DNA of 14,243 bases from Acidobacteriota bacterium (GCA_013140875.1 JABFSB010000161.1:1-14243); one strand, 5' to 3'; positions 6,420 through 13,432 are shown, counted from the stretch's first letter. Program-made: numbers and translations. Notes: generated by a model not told the origin, from the letters alone.

Positions 6420-8882
6420 GAACAAAGTCGGTCGGGCCGCGAAGTCGTATTCATAAACTCCGCGTCCGTGCGTCGAAATGCGCAAAAGCCGCTGGGTGCG
6501 ATGAAACTCCATGCCGAAAACGGCAACCTTTGGCAACCCGTCGCTGAATGGTTCCCAGGACGCTCCGCCATTTAAAGAGCGAAAGACGCCGATATCGGTA
6601 CCCGCAAACAGGACCTGTGTATTGGCCGGGTCGATCGCAAACGCATTCGCGGGCACGTCCGGTATGCCTGAGCCGGATGGCGTCCAGGTCGGCGAACCGG
6701 AGAGCAAGTTCGTCGTTTTCCAAATATGCTGACCCGCCGCAAGCCCGAACCCATTTAGCGAAACGTAAGCAATGTTGGCGTTCGTCGGGTCGATTGCGAC
6801 GCGTCCTACATACCTTGCCGGGATGGAGCCGGTAATGTTTGTCATCGTCGTCGAACCCGCCGTGGTCGAAAGAAAAATCGTCCCGGCCGTTGTACCGACT
6901 AAACGCACATCATCGTTCTGCGGCGAGATCGATATCGCGCTGATGCGGGCCGGCAAAACGCCGCTTACGTCGGTCATCGTTGTACCGGTGTCGGTCGATC
7001 TGTATAGCCGCGTAGTGCCGAAATAGAGCGTTGACGGGTTACCGGGCCCATGCACCATCGGGGCATAAAACAGAACCGCGTCCGTGCAATTTATACCATT
7101 GTTCCCGGTACTGCCCGTGCAGCCGCGAAACGCCGTCCAGTTCGGATCGCCGGTCGTATCGGTTGTGGTCGCGCGAACAAAACCGATCTGCGTGCCCGTC
7201 TGGTTGAAATATGTGTGATAGGCCGTGATTCCGCTTGTCGTGCTTGTCGCGTTCTGATCGATCATGGAAAAACCGCCGTCACCGCCATCGGAACGGATCC
7301 ATGTGGTACCGTTAGGCGCCAGGAATTGAGTGCCGTTGTCCTGTGTTCCGCCAAGCGTGTAGTTGCGGTCGGTCGGGTGAAGCGAAATACCCTGAAATTG
7401 CGTCGCGCTAAATGAAGTGTTGTTCAGAGTAATCCAGTTGATAGGTGTCGCGTTAACATCATCGGTTCGCCATATCCCGCCGTCACTGCCGAAATAGACC
7501 ACATTGGGATTTGACGGAGCAACGGCAAATACGTGCGTATCGACATGCAGATTATTCGAGCTGCTCAAAAAGCTCGCGCCGCCGTTGACCGACCGGCCAA
7601 AGGGCAGCGAAGGCGAACCACCCAGATAGACTTTGTTTGCGTCATTCGGATCGACCGCAACGGCAATGTCGTAAAAGCATTGCGGATTACAGAAACTCGT
7701 GCCGCCGCTTAGGGCCGCAAAAGTAGCTCCCCCGTCAACCGATTTATAAACCGTACCGTTCGACGCTCCGCTGGCTGCATAAACCGTCATTACACCGCCT
7801 GAACGCTGAACCGCAAATTCCGTTCGTCCGGTCGACGATCCGTCCGCGGTCGCCTGCGTCCTTGCGAATGTCGGAACGGGATCATATGCATTTGTCGTTA
7901 AATAAATTCCGCCGTCACCGCCGCTTCCGATAACCGACACCAATACCCGATTCGGATCCGCCGGGTCGACGGCCGCGTCCGCGATCGAACGGCTGACGGC
8001 TCCGGTTCCCTGGATCGCCAGTTTTTCGAATACCGGATTCGCCCCCATCGCGTTCGTTGTCCGGTAAACCCCGGCATTCGGCAAAGTCGCCCCGCCCGTC
8101 GATCCTCCGATCCCGGCGATTCCTTGTGCCGAAACTGCGATCAGCATATTCGGGTCGGTCGGATGAACAATTATCTCGCTAATGCCGCGGCCGGTGAAGA
8201 TATCGGCTCCGCCGCTCGTCTTGTTCAACGGACCGGACACGACCGGATTCGTATCGGCGTTAGTGATCCGGTAAATGCCCACGCCGAAAAAGCTGTCGGC
8301 CGAAAACGAAGTTTCACCTGTCCCGATAAAAATGGTGCTCGGATCTGAAGGCGCAATCGCGATCGAGCCGATCGATAAGGTAAGTGCGTTGTCCAGCAGC
8401 GGCGTCCAGCTTGCACCGCCGTTCAGCGATCGGTACACACCGCCTTGTGCCGCACCTGCATATACAATATTTGAATTTGTCGGATGGACGGCTATTGCGA
8501 CCACGCGGCCGCTGTAACTTGTCGATCCGTTAACCGGTATCGGGGCCGGTCCGACAAAATGCCAACGCTCGACCCCGGACGGACGCTCATTGCGGGCGGC
8601 ACGCCTTGCATCACGTTCGCGCTCGCTACGCTGCATTTCAACTATCGCCCGACTGCGGGAACCCTGCTCGGCCGTGTCCAGCCCGCGCCATAAAGCGATC
8701 TGCTCACTTCTGAGCCGCTGATACTCTTCCCTGTCGATTTCTTCGCCGGTTTCCGGAAGGTCGGGATCCGACTCATCGAATATCTTTCCGCCGCGCGGAT
8801 CTGCCGAAATGTACCACCATGCCGAAGCGGCGACAATTATTATGGCCGGAATAACTAAAAGTAGCAGTCTTAAGGATTTCAC
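5607..8882 (-). CDS. Large surface/secreted protein: sortilin-like BNR propeller plus six FG-GAP/VCBS repeats
   Basis: 1091 residues. The GTG start has a strong GGGAGG site (8889-8894) six bases away. A hydrophobic segment (residues 5-24), followed by W-W-Y-I-S, is a signal peptide or N-terminal anchor. Residues 30-100 are charged and probably helical. From about 107 (W-H-F-V-G-P) to about 815 runs a propeller region of the sortilin/Vps10, BNR and GH74-like type: repeated H-P-T-(N/D)-x-N phrases and Asp-box-like motifs such as S-L-N-G-G-A-S-W (152-159), S-V-D-G-G-A-T-F and a second S-L-N-G-G-A-S-W near the end. Residues 822-1091 are six tandem repeats of 44-48 residues, each opening with a D-x-D-x-D-G-x-x-D calcium loop, then A-V-F-R-P-S and W-Y/W-F. 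No catalytic residues can be assigned. A role in adhesion, binding or surface assembly is likely but not shown. Confidence 0.88.
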   Translation of the reverse strand: MKSLRLLLLVIPAIIIVAASAWWYISADPRGGKIFDESDPDLPETGEEIDREEYQRLRSEQIALWRGLDTAEQGSRSRAIVEMQRSERERDARRAARNERPSGVERWHFVGPAPIPVNGSTSYSGRVVAIAVHPTNSNIVYAGAAQGGVYRSLNGGASWTPLLDNALTLSIGSIAIAPSDPSTIFIGTGETSFSADSFFGVGIYRITNADTNPVVSGPLNKTSGGADIFTGRGISEIIVHPTDPNMLIAVSAQGIAGIGGSTGGATLPNAGVYRTTNAMGANPVFEKLAIQGTGAVSRSIADAAVDPADPNRVLVSVIGSGGDGGIYLTTNAYDPVPTFARTQATADGSSTGRTEFAVQRSGGVMTVYAASGASNGTVYKSVDGGATFAALSGGTSFCNPQCFYDIAVAVDPNDANKVYLGGSPSLPFGRSVNGGASFLSSSNNLHVDTHVFAVAPSNPNVVYFGSDGGIWRTDDVNATPINWITLNNTSFSATQFQGISLHPTDRNYTLGGTQDNGTQFLAPNGTTWIRSDGGDGGFSMIDQNATSTTSGITAYHTYFNQTGTQIGFVRATTTDTTGDPNWTAFRGCTGSTGNNGINCTDAVLFYAPMVHGPGNPSTLYFGTTRLYRSTDTGTTMTDVSGVLPARISAISISPQNDDVRLVGTTAGTIFLSTTAGSTTMTNITGSIPARYVGRVAIDPTNANIAYVSLNGFGLAAGQHIWKTTNLLSGSPTWTPSGSGIPDVPANAFAIDPANTQVLFAGTDIGVFRSLNGGASWEPFSDGLPKVAVFGMEFHRTQRLLRISTHGRGVYEYDFAARPTLFDYDADRKADLTVRRPSDNIWYLLQSTAGFTGITWGVAGDRMAPADYDGDGKTDVAVFRPSTGQWFVVNSSNLTFVTYSWGQNGDLPVPTDRDNDGRTDLVLFRPSDNTWYTRSVATGPLSSVQFGAAGDKPVRGDFDADGIGDIAVFRPSNNNWYIIKSSLGFFVQTWGEAGDIPAPADFDGDGSTDLAVFRPSLGRWFRSQSTAGFDSQNWGQAGDIPIPADYDGDGKSDIAVFRPSNGTWYIINTSAGFLALPFGQNGDVPTESSFIY

Positions 8883-8958
8883 AAACAGCCTCCCAAAATG
8901 GCGGGTCGTAACTTAAAGTCGTCGGATTTGATCGCGAAGAAAATAAAGCGAGGGCAAA

Positions 8959-8997
8959 CATTCTTGTAGCATTTTTCGCATCTTCACGGCAAGAATG
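8959..8997 (-). terminator. Possible terminator after the ImmA-like gene
   Basis: Perfect 8-bp inverted repeat CATTCTTG (8959-8966) and CAAGAATG (8990-8997) with a 23-base spacer, just past the ImmA-like stop at 9005 on the minus strand. On that strand only TTT follows the stem, so an intrinsic terminator would be weak. The remaining gap up to the surface-protein start shows no other gene, and I could not choose a promoter in it. Confidence 0.3.
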
Positions 8998-9004
8998 AGG
9001 ATCG

Positions 9005-9454
9005 TTAAAAACCGCATCGATGAAAAAGCTCGAGTCGCTGGTTTACAAGTTCGAGCGAGAAGCCGTCTGTTTCCGTAAGGTCCTGAATTCGGGATGACTC
9101 GATCTTGGTTCGCGGTATCAGAGCGCAAATGGCGAATGTATCGGCCTCATTTTCTTTTCTGGTCTTTTTTCCAACTCCGTGAAAATTTGCCGTGACGCCG
9201 TCATCGGGAGCATGCATTAGAAAATGTGCGAATTCGTGAAACATCACAAACAACTTCTTTTCCTGGCGAAGACGACTGTTGACCGCGATATAATGTTTCC
9301 CTAACAAACAGTAATAAAAGCCGCTGACACGAAGGGGAATCTCGACCACCGCAACCTTGTGCCGCCTGCAAAGACGATAAAAATCATCCTGTGTCAAAGG
9401 CGTTTTATTCCATTTGCAGTTGAGCCGGGCGATTTTGTCGAGGAAGAAATGCAT
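9005..9454 (-). CDS. ImmA/IrrE-type (M78-like) zinc metallopeptidase
   Basis: 149 residues, cytoplasmic. The motif H73-E-F-A-H77 with a further H81 (F-L-M-H) is the HExxH zinc site of the ImmA/IrrE (COG2856) family. Further on, E-N-E-A-D-T-F-A (101-108), followed by A-L-I-P, matches the usual E-A-N-x-F-A-x-x-L-L-M-P block that supplies the third zinc ligand, probably E103. In Bacillus ICEs (ImmA) and Deinococcus (IrrE/PprI), such enzymes cleave a partner XRE repressor to induce genes under stress. The upstream gene is exactly such an XRE protein, 78 bases away. The ATG is the earliest start because an in-frame TGA lies 15 bases upstream, but it has no clear Shine-Dalgarno. The target and signal are inferred from the pairing only. 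Confidence 0.85.
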   Translation of the reverse strand: MHFFLDKIARLNCKWNKTPLTQDDFYRLCRRHKVAVVEIPLRVSGFYYCLLGKHYIAVNSRLRQEKKLFVMFHEFAHFLMHAPDDGVTANFHGVGKKTRKENEADTFAICALIPRTKIESSRIQDLTETDGFSLELVNQRLELFHRCGF

Positions 9455-9492
9455 GGGTAGGAATTTCGGTCAGCCTGTCTTAACTAAGGGAT

Positions 9493-9521
9493 AGTGTATC
9501 ACAGACGCGACGTTTTGTGAA
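9493..9521 (-). promoter_or_regulatory. Putative separate promoter of the ImmA-like gene
   Basis: On the minus strand TTCACA (9521-9516, 5/6 to the -35 consensus), a 17-base spacer and TACACT (9498-9493, 4/6) lie in the gap after the XRE gene. This would allow the peptidase to be made independently of the repressor. By eye only. Confidence 0.35.
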
Positions 9522-9532
9522 GACGGCACAGC

Positions 9533-10069
9533 CTACTTTTTTCGAAGCGTGCGGTCGATCACTTTTTTCGCGTCGCGGACGGCATCGACCTTTTCATCAG
9601 GCGAAAAACCGTCCCAGCCCCGAAAAAACGCGACTCCAAAATCTTCCGGATATTCCCGGCCTTCATGCCTGAACCACTCGCTCATAACGCGATGCGGATC
9701 ACCAAATTCGAGTACCGCCGACGTGACATCGAATAAAGGCGGCTCGTCGATGCTTCCCAGATCTTCTACCGAATAAACGCCGCGTTCAGTAAGCATGCGG
9801 TCGACTACTTCACCGATGCGGTCGTTCAAAAATCGGTCGAAGCTCGCGGGACGCGCATCGCCGATAAAGACAGGGCCGGTCCCCGTCAAAAGCCAGTTGA
9901 GCGACACGTGCGTTTGATTTGCGATCTTTATCAGCACTTCAGGAGCAGGCATGCGCCCCTGATAATAGTTCCGCACAGTTGCATGGGGCACGTCAATCCG
10001 CCTCGCAACCTCGGCCATGCTGGCGTTATCAAACGCCTTCTTCAGCCTTTCTGTAAAATCATTATTCAC
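9533..10069 (-). CDS. XRE-family HTH transcriptional repressor, probable partner of the ImmA-like protease
   Basis: 178 residues from a GTG at 10069. The helix-turn-helix is near residues 17-38 (M-A-E-V-A-R-R-I ... T-V-R-N-Y-Y-Q-G), followed by the block S-L-N-W-L-L-T-G-T-G-P (56-66). That block is typical of phage- and ICE-type XRE/CI-like repressors. The remaining 110 residues are acidic and charged and lack a LexA-type Ser/Lys peptidase domain. Derepression would therefore need an outside protease, which fits the downstream ImmA-like gene. A longer reading from TTG at 10138 is possible (201 residues). I prefer the GTG because the TTG falls on the -35 of a good promoter and the extra residues match nothing known. 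Neither start has a good Shine-Dalgarno, so a leaderless or weak start is possible. Probably autoregulated. Confidence 0.82.
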   Translation of the reverse strand: MNNDFTERLKKAFDNASMAEVARRIDVPHATVRNYYQGRMPAPEVLIKIANQTHVSLNWLLTGTGPVFIGDARPASFDRFLNDRIGEVVDRMLTERGVYSVEDLGSIDEPPLFDVTSAVLEFGDPHRVMSEWFRHEGREYPEDFGVAFFRGWDGFSPDEKVDAVRDAKKVIDRTLRKK

Positions 10070-10109
10070 GGTTTTAAATTCACAACGAACGTTAGATACT
10101 TTGCTTCTA

Positions 10110-10138
10110 ATAATAACCGCACTTTTGCTCCACCACAA
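10110..10138 (-). promoter_or_regulatory. Putative promoter of the XRE gene
   Basis: TTGTGG (10138-10133), a 17-base spacer and TATTAT (10115-10110) on the minus strand match the sigma-70 consensus at 3/6 and 5/6. The expected start near 10103 gives a leader of about 34 bases before the GTG at 10069 and rules out the TTG at 10138 for this transcript. Confidence 0.45.
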
Positions 10139-10180
10139 CTATAAGGTTAGCCCATAGAGCAGAGACCGGAACTTCACGTT

Positions 10181-10290
10181 GCCCAACCCCGCGCTTGAGC
10201 AAGGGATATGCCTCGCGTTCATCCGCACGTGAGCAAGAGGGGCTATGCTGCGTTGCCGAATCCCCCTTGTTTACACGCGGGGGTTGGCAG
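10181..10290. repeat. Cluster of three REP-like GC-rich units forming a large inverted repeat
   Basis: In a gene-free stretch (10139-10433) a related unit occurs three times. The core on one strand reads CTTGCTCA(C/A)G(T/C)GCGG, followed in the outer two by GGTTGG. Copies at about 10184-10205 and 10223-10244 are on the minus strand, and one at about 10262-10287 is on the plus strand. Each is an imperfect palindrome; the third has CCCCC (10262-10266) facing GGGGG (10279-10283). The outer two face each other, so the 110 bases could fold into one branched structure. I see no coding signature. A REP/MITE-like dispersed repeat is most likely, and a structured RNA is the alternative. Confidence 0.5.
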
Positions 10291-10334
10291 CCTGTATTTT
10301 TCAAATTAAAAGCACTACCAAGATCGGGATTTGC

Positions 10335-10364
10335 TTGACACTCGTCGGGCAAGACGGTTATATT
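10335..10364 (+). promoter_or_regulatory. Promoter of the tRNA-Thr gene
   Basis: A perfect -35 TTGACA (10335-10340), an 18-base spacer and TATATT (10359-10364, 5/6). The expected start near 10371 lies about 63 bases before the tRNA. This is the strongest promoter-like match I found, as expected for a stable RNA gene. Confidence 0.7.
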
Positions 10365-10433
10365 TTGAAGTTCGGCCTGACCCGCGAACCGCTCCGGTTT
10401 GCGACCCCCGATCCGCCGAAATGGCCTGTTTCA

Positions 10434-10509
10434 GCCACCCTAGCTCAGTTGGTAGAGCATTCGATTCGTAATCGAAAGGTCGTCGGTTCAAATCCGACGG
10501 GTGGCTCCA
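10434..10509 (+). tRNA. tRNA-Thr (anticodon CGT)
   Basis: A complete 76-base cloverleaf. The acceptor GCCACCC (10434-10440) pairs with GGGTGGC (10499-10505), followed by discriminator T and an encoded CCA (10507-10509). The D arm is GCTC-AGTTGGTA-GAGC. The anticodon stem TTCGA/TCGAA encloses the loop TTCGTAA with anticodon CGT (10467-10469), which reads ACG threonine codons. The T arm is GTCGG-TTCAAAT-CCGAC. The D- and T-loop landmarks used as integration targets are intact. The 3' end is duplicated 210 bases downstream. Confidence 0.95.
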
Positions 10510-10510
10510 T
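10481..10510 (+). repeat. tRNA 3'-end copy of an att-like direct repeat (first arm)
   Basis: The last 30 bases of the tRNA region (T arm, 3' acceptor strand and CCA) recur at 10691-10720 with 27/30 identity and an exact 210-base offset. This is the usual form of an integrase attachment site inside a tRNA gene. Confidence 0.7.
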
Positions 10511-10515
10511 TATCC

Positions 10516-10690
10516 TCACGCGGCCAACTTCACCGGCGAAAAGGTCACTTTTGTTTGGAATCCGAGCGAGTAGAGAATACGCAAAAGGAGATCACTTGAA
10601 ACGCCAGACATATTGCCGTTAAGAATCGCGGTCATTCTCGTTCGCGATGTGCCGGACAATTTCGCGGCCTGAGTATTTGAATTCGATATT
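10516..10690 (-). pseudogene. 5'-truncated HTH antitoxin-like gene (HigA/HTH_37 type)
   Basis: An open frame runs leftward to the TGA at 10516. Its last 55 or so residues read N-T-Q-A-A-K-L-S-G-T-S-R-T-R-M-T-A-I-L-N-G, then V-S-S-D-L-L-L-R-I-L-Y-S-L-G-F. This is the pattern of the XRE/HTH_37 antitoxin-like family (Q-x-x-A-A-x-L-L-G-x-S-x-x-x-V-S-x-I-L-x-G ... S-x-D-x-L-L-R-I-L-x-x-L-G). The frame stays open to a TTG at 10719, but those first 10 or so codons are the antisense of the tRNA-end copy and match no protein. The genuine N-terminus, including the first helix of the HTH domain, is therefore missing. No toxin gene is beside it. It is most likely a remnant cut by integration or deletion at the tRNA. 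A short expressed protein from the TTG cannot be fully excluded. Confidence 0.6.
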
Positions 10691-10720
10691 CGTCGGTTCA
10701 AATCTGACGGGCGGCTCAAT
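10691..10720 (+). repeat. Degenerate copy of the tRNA-Thr 3' end (second att-like arm)
   Basis: It matches tRNA bases 10481-10510 at 27 of 30 positions. The T arm can still pair (one G-U), the acceptor strand reads GGGCGGC instead of GGGTGGC, and CCA has become CAA. No D arm or anticodon arm precedes it, so it is a fragment and not a second tRNA. It marks the outer border of a probable element scar and forms the 5' end of the truncated HTH frame. Confidence 0.7.
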
Positions 10721-10756
10721 TCGATCTCAAAAAGTTGTAGAAATAATTAAGTTCGG

Positions 10757-12772
10757 CTAATTCTTGAGGAATGTCACAAATTCGTTCTCATCGCGGGTGA
10801 GGCCCGCGAATTTTGCGGTGATCTCGTCGGAAGGAGAGACTATTGCATACAGCGGCAGGGCGACGGTGCCGAAACGGGTTTCCTGCATTTTTTGGAATCC
10901 CTCGTATGGCTCGCCTTCGCCGTCGGTGTAGAGTCGGACGCGGACAAATTTTTCCAACTCAGCGCGAACGGCCGGTTTCGGGAACATGTTTGCCTCCATC
11001 CAGCGGCAGTTGGTGCAGGTGTAACCGGTGAAGTCGATAAAGATCTTTTTGTTCTCGGTCTGGGCCTGTTTCAACGCCGCTTGATAATCGTTGCTGATCC
11101 AGGAAAGCTCGCTGCTTATCGAAGTTCCGGTCCCGCTGGTTGCGCCGGCGGTTTCTTTGGCTGGAGGCAGGAAGGATTCAAGTTCACCAAGCCGAGAACC
11201 GAACAGGCCGGTAAGAAGATAGAACGCAAGCGTTCCGAACAGAAATGCGTTGAGCACGCGCACGAGGCCGACGGTGCGGCCTTCGGAATCGTGAGAAAAG
11301 CGAAACACCCCGAGCAGATAAAGGAACGTGAGTATCGATAGCGCAATCCAACCGGCGATCACGACGTCGCGCGTGAATATTCCCCAGCCCCAGACCAGAT
11401 CGACATTAGACAAAAATTTCAGTGCCGCTCCTATCTCGAGAAAACCCATCACGACCTTGACCGAGTTCATCCAGCTGCCCGAACGCGGCAGTGACTGCAT
11501 CAGTTGCGGAGCGACGGCAAGAATAAAGAAGGGCAGAGCGAAAACCGACGAGAACGCGAGCATTCCGACGATAGGATAAAAGAGATCGCCTTGAGCGGCG
11601 GCCACCAGGATAGTTCCGACAAGCGGAGCCGTGCATGTGAATGACGTCAATGAAAACGTCAGGCCCATAAGCAAAAGTCCGATTGTCCGCCCCGATTCCT
11701 TCGATCGGGTAAAGCCATCGAGTTTGGTCAAAACGCTTGACGGCACGCCCAGGTTGTATGCGCCCAAAAGGCTGAAGGCGAAAGCAAGAAAGATCGCCGT
11801 GATCAAAAGATTGACGTAAGGGTTGGCAGCAAAGCGGTTTATGCCCGCCGCGCCAAAAAGCACGGCCAATGCAACGCCAAGGCCGGTAAAAGTAAAGATT
11901 ATCCCGACAGCATAGATCAACGCGTCCCTAATCGATCCGGCGGTCGATTCGGAGCCGTGTTTGGTAAAGTACGAGACCGTGATCGGTATCATCGGAAAAA
12001 CGCAGGGCGTTAAAAGCGACAGGGCGCCGAACGTCATCGCCAGCCAGATAAATCCCCAGATGGGCTGATCGTTTATATTGCTCTTGGCCGGCCGGGTGAC
12101 TAAAGGTTGGTCGCCCGTTGCCGGACCGTTCATCGGCGGCAGGGCCGTGTTGGCGTCAATCTTCGTGTTTTGATCGACGGTTGTATTTGCTTCGTTCGAT
12201 GTGTTGGCGTTCGCGTTTGTATTCGCGTTAACGGCCGGCGTCGGAGTGGAAGTCGGTGTTGGAGTCGCCGTCGGCGTAGGTGATGCGGCTGCCTTACCGG
12301 CAACAACGGTCACGGCCGCCGTCAGCTTTACGGTCTTTGGCGGAAGGCAGACGGAGTCATTGCACACCTGGTATCGCACGCTTGCGTTTAGCGTCTGCGG
12401 CCCTTCCGGCGTTCCCGCGTTCACCGTGAACGGGACATTGAAGACGGCGCTTCCGGTGTACGATTCCGTATTGATGCCAAAGTTCGCGTCCATCTTCACC
12501 TTTGGCCGCGGGCCCGAAACCGAACCCATCTTAAACGGGCCTTCGCCAAGGCTGATGCGCGTCGGTATCGGGCCACCGGCACCTTGAGTGATCGAATACA
12601 TGTACCAGCCGCCTTCGATGGTCGCGGAGATCTTCGCCGCGCCCGACCCGCCCGACGATACATTCGACGATGCCGTCATCGACAGCGACACCGGATTCTG
12701 GGCCAATGCCGCCACGGCGAACAAGGCCGCAAAAACGGCTGTGAATAAAAGTTTTGTAAAAAATTTGCTCAA
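10757..12772 (-). CDS. dsbD: DsbD-family thiol:disulfide interchange protein
   Basis: 671-residue inner-membrane electron carrier that passes reducing power from cytoplasmic thioredoxin to envelope thiol proteins. Signal peptide 1-25. N-terminal DsbD domain (about 28-158) with C137-N-D-S-V-C142 in the Y-Q-x-C ... C-x-P-P context. Low-complexity linker (163-212), first Pro-Thr, then Asn-Ala-Asn-Thr. The membrane domain (about 238-525, some eight helices) has the conserved P-C-V-F-P-M-I-P block with C257 and a second cysteine, C380, in F-T-C-T-A-P. The C-terminal thioredoxin fold (about 555-671) has C586-T-N-C589 in the F-T-G-Y-x-C-x-N-C-R context. All three redox pairs are intact. The start is TTG, with no good Shine-Dalgarno, 38 bases after the stop of the thioredoxin gene, so translation may be coupled. 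The long linker is unusual for DsbD. Confidence 0.93.
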   Translation of the reverse strand: MSKFFTKLLFTAVFAALFAVAALAQNPVSLSMTASSNVSSGGSGAAKISATIEGGWYMYSITQGAGGPIPTRISLGEGPFKMGSVSGPRPKVKMDANFGINTESYTGSAVFNVPFTVNAGTPEGPQTLNASVRYQVCNDSVCLPPKTVKLTAAVTVVAGKAAASPTPTATPTPTSTPTPAVNANTNANANTSNEANTTVDQNTKIDANTALPPMNGPATGDQPLVTRPAKSNINDQPIWGFIWLAMTFGALSLLTPCVFPMIPITVSYFTKHGSESTAGSIRDALIYAVGIIFTFTGLGVALAVLFGAAGINRFAANPYVNLLITAIFLAFAFSLLGAYNLGVPSSVLTKLDGFTRSKESGRTIGLLLMGLTFSLTSFTCTAPLVGTILVAAAQGDLFYPIVGMLAFSSVFALPFFILAVAPQLMQSLPRSGSWMNSVKVVMGFLEIGAALKFLSNVDLVWGWGIFTRDVVIAGWIALSILTFLYLLGVFRFSHDSEGRTVGLVRVLNAFLFGTLAFYLLTGLFGSRLGELESFLPPAKETAGATSGTGTSISSELSWISNDYQAALKQAQTENKKIFIDFTGYTCTNCRWMEANMFPKPAVRAELEKFVRVRLYTDGEGEPYEGFQKMQETRFGTVALPLYAIVSPSDEITAKFAGLTRDENEFVTFLKN

Positions 12773-12810
12773 AATAAGGCCCGAAAAACTAATGGCGTCA
12801 GGTCGCGGAT

Positions 12811-13419
12811 TTATTCCTTAGTCGTGCTTCCGGCGGTCATGATTCCGGCCACGATCTTCTCGGTGTCATCCTTTTCGCCGATCGTGGCGAGGATATTACC
12901 TTCGCCGTCGACGATTATTTTTGTCGGAAGGGCGGTAACGCCAAAAACCTTCGTCGCGATCGGGAGCGATGTTTTGGCGTCAGCCTGCAGCCAGGTTACG
13001 CCGCGGGCCTTTACTATTTGCTTTGCGCGGGCGGCCGATTCTTTTGCGGCCTGCGGATCGGCCGACGGGTCTTCGTCGCCTATTGTTTCAGCGTTCATGC
13101 CGAATATCTCGAATCCCTGTCCCTTATAGGTCTCGTACAGTTTTTTGAGTTTCGGAATGTCCGCGAGACAAGGCCCGCACCAGGTTGCCCAAAAATCGAT
13201 GAGAACGACCTTGCCTTTGAATTCCGAAAATTTTCGTTTTTTTCCGTCAAAATCGACAAAATCGAAATCGGCAATTTTTTTCTTGTCGTCGGGCAAAACC
13301 GAATTCAAGGAAGTCGTGCGTTCCCGTTCGGGCAAAATATTCATCGCCGGCGCAGTTCCGAACGAGGCCATAAACACGACAATGGCAAAACCAAATCTAA
13401 AAATATTTCGGTAAATCAT
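12811..13419 (-). CDS. TlpA/ResA-like envelope thioredoxin
   Basis: 202 residues from the ATG at 13419, preceded by AAGG (13429-13432). The N-terminus (M-I-Y-R-N-I-F-R-F-G-F-A-I-V-V-F) is a signal peptide or membrane anchor. The thioredoxin-like fold follows: D-F-D-F-V-D-F-D-G-K, V-V-L-I-D-F-W-A-T-W, the active site C81-G-P-C84, and the cis-Pro segment A-L-P-T-K-I-I-V-D-G-E-G-N. TlpA, ResA and CcmG proteins are periplasmic or outward-facing reductants used in cytochrome c maturation and disulfide repair. They are kept reduced by CcdA or DsbD, and the next gene is a DsbD, so the two form a coherent pair. An upstream frame to GTG at 13500 adds 27 residues, but these run through the promoter-like and hairpin DNA and destroy the signal peptide, so I rejected that start. 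Confidence 0.92.
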   Translation of the reverse strand: MIYRNIFRFGFAIVVFMASFGTAPAMNILPERERTTSLNSVLPDDKKKIADFDFVDFDGKKRKFSEFKGKVVLIDFWATWCGPCLADIPKLKKLYETYKGQGFEIFGMNAETIGDEDPSADPQAAKESAARAKQIVKARGVTWLQADAKTSLPIATKVFGVTALPTKIIVDGEGNILATIGEKDDTEKIVAGIMTAGSTTKE

Positions 13420-13432
13420 TGCATTTTTCCTT

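Noticed and set aside
9493..9504. GTGTATCAC near-palindrome between the XRE and ImmA-like genes as an operator
   Set aside because: It is a short single copy that overlaps a possible -10 box. There are no matching sites upstream of the XRE gene to support it.
10070..10138. TTG start at 10138 for the XRE protein
   Set aside because: It coincides with the -35 of a good promoter and adds 23 residues unlike any XRE N-terminus. It remains a fallback if that promoter is not used.
10245..10622. Plus-strand 125-codon frame
   Set aside because: It runs through a REP-like unit, the tRNA promoter and the entire tRNA-Thr gene, and has no protein-like signature.
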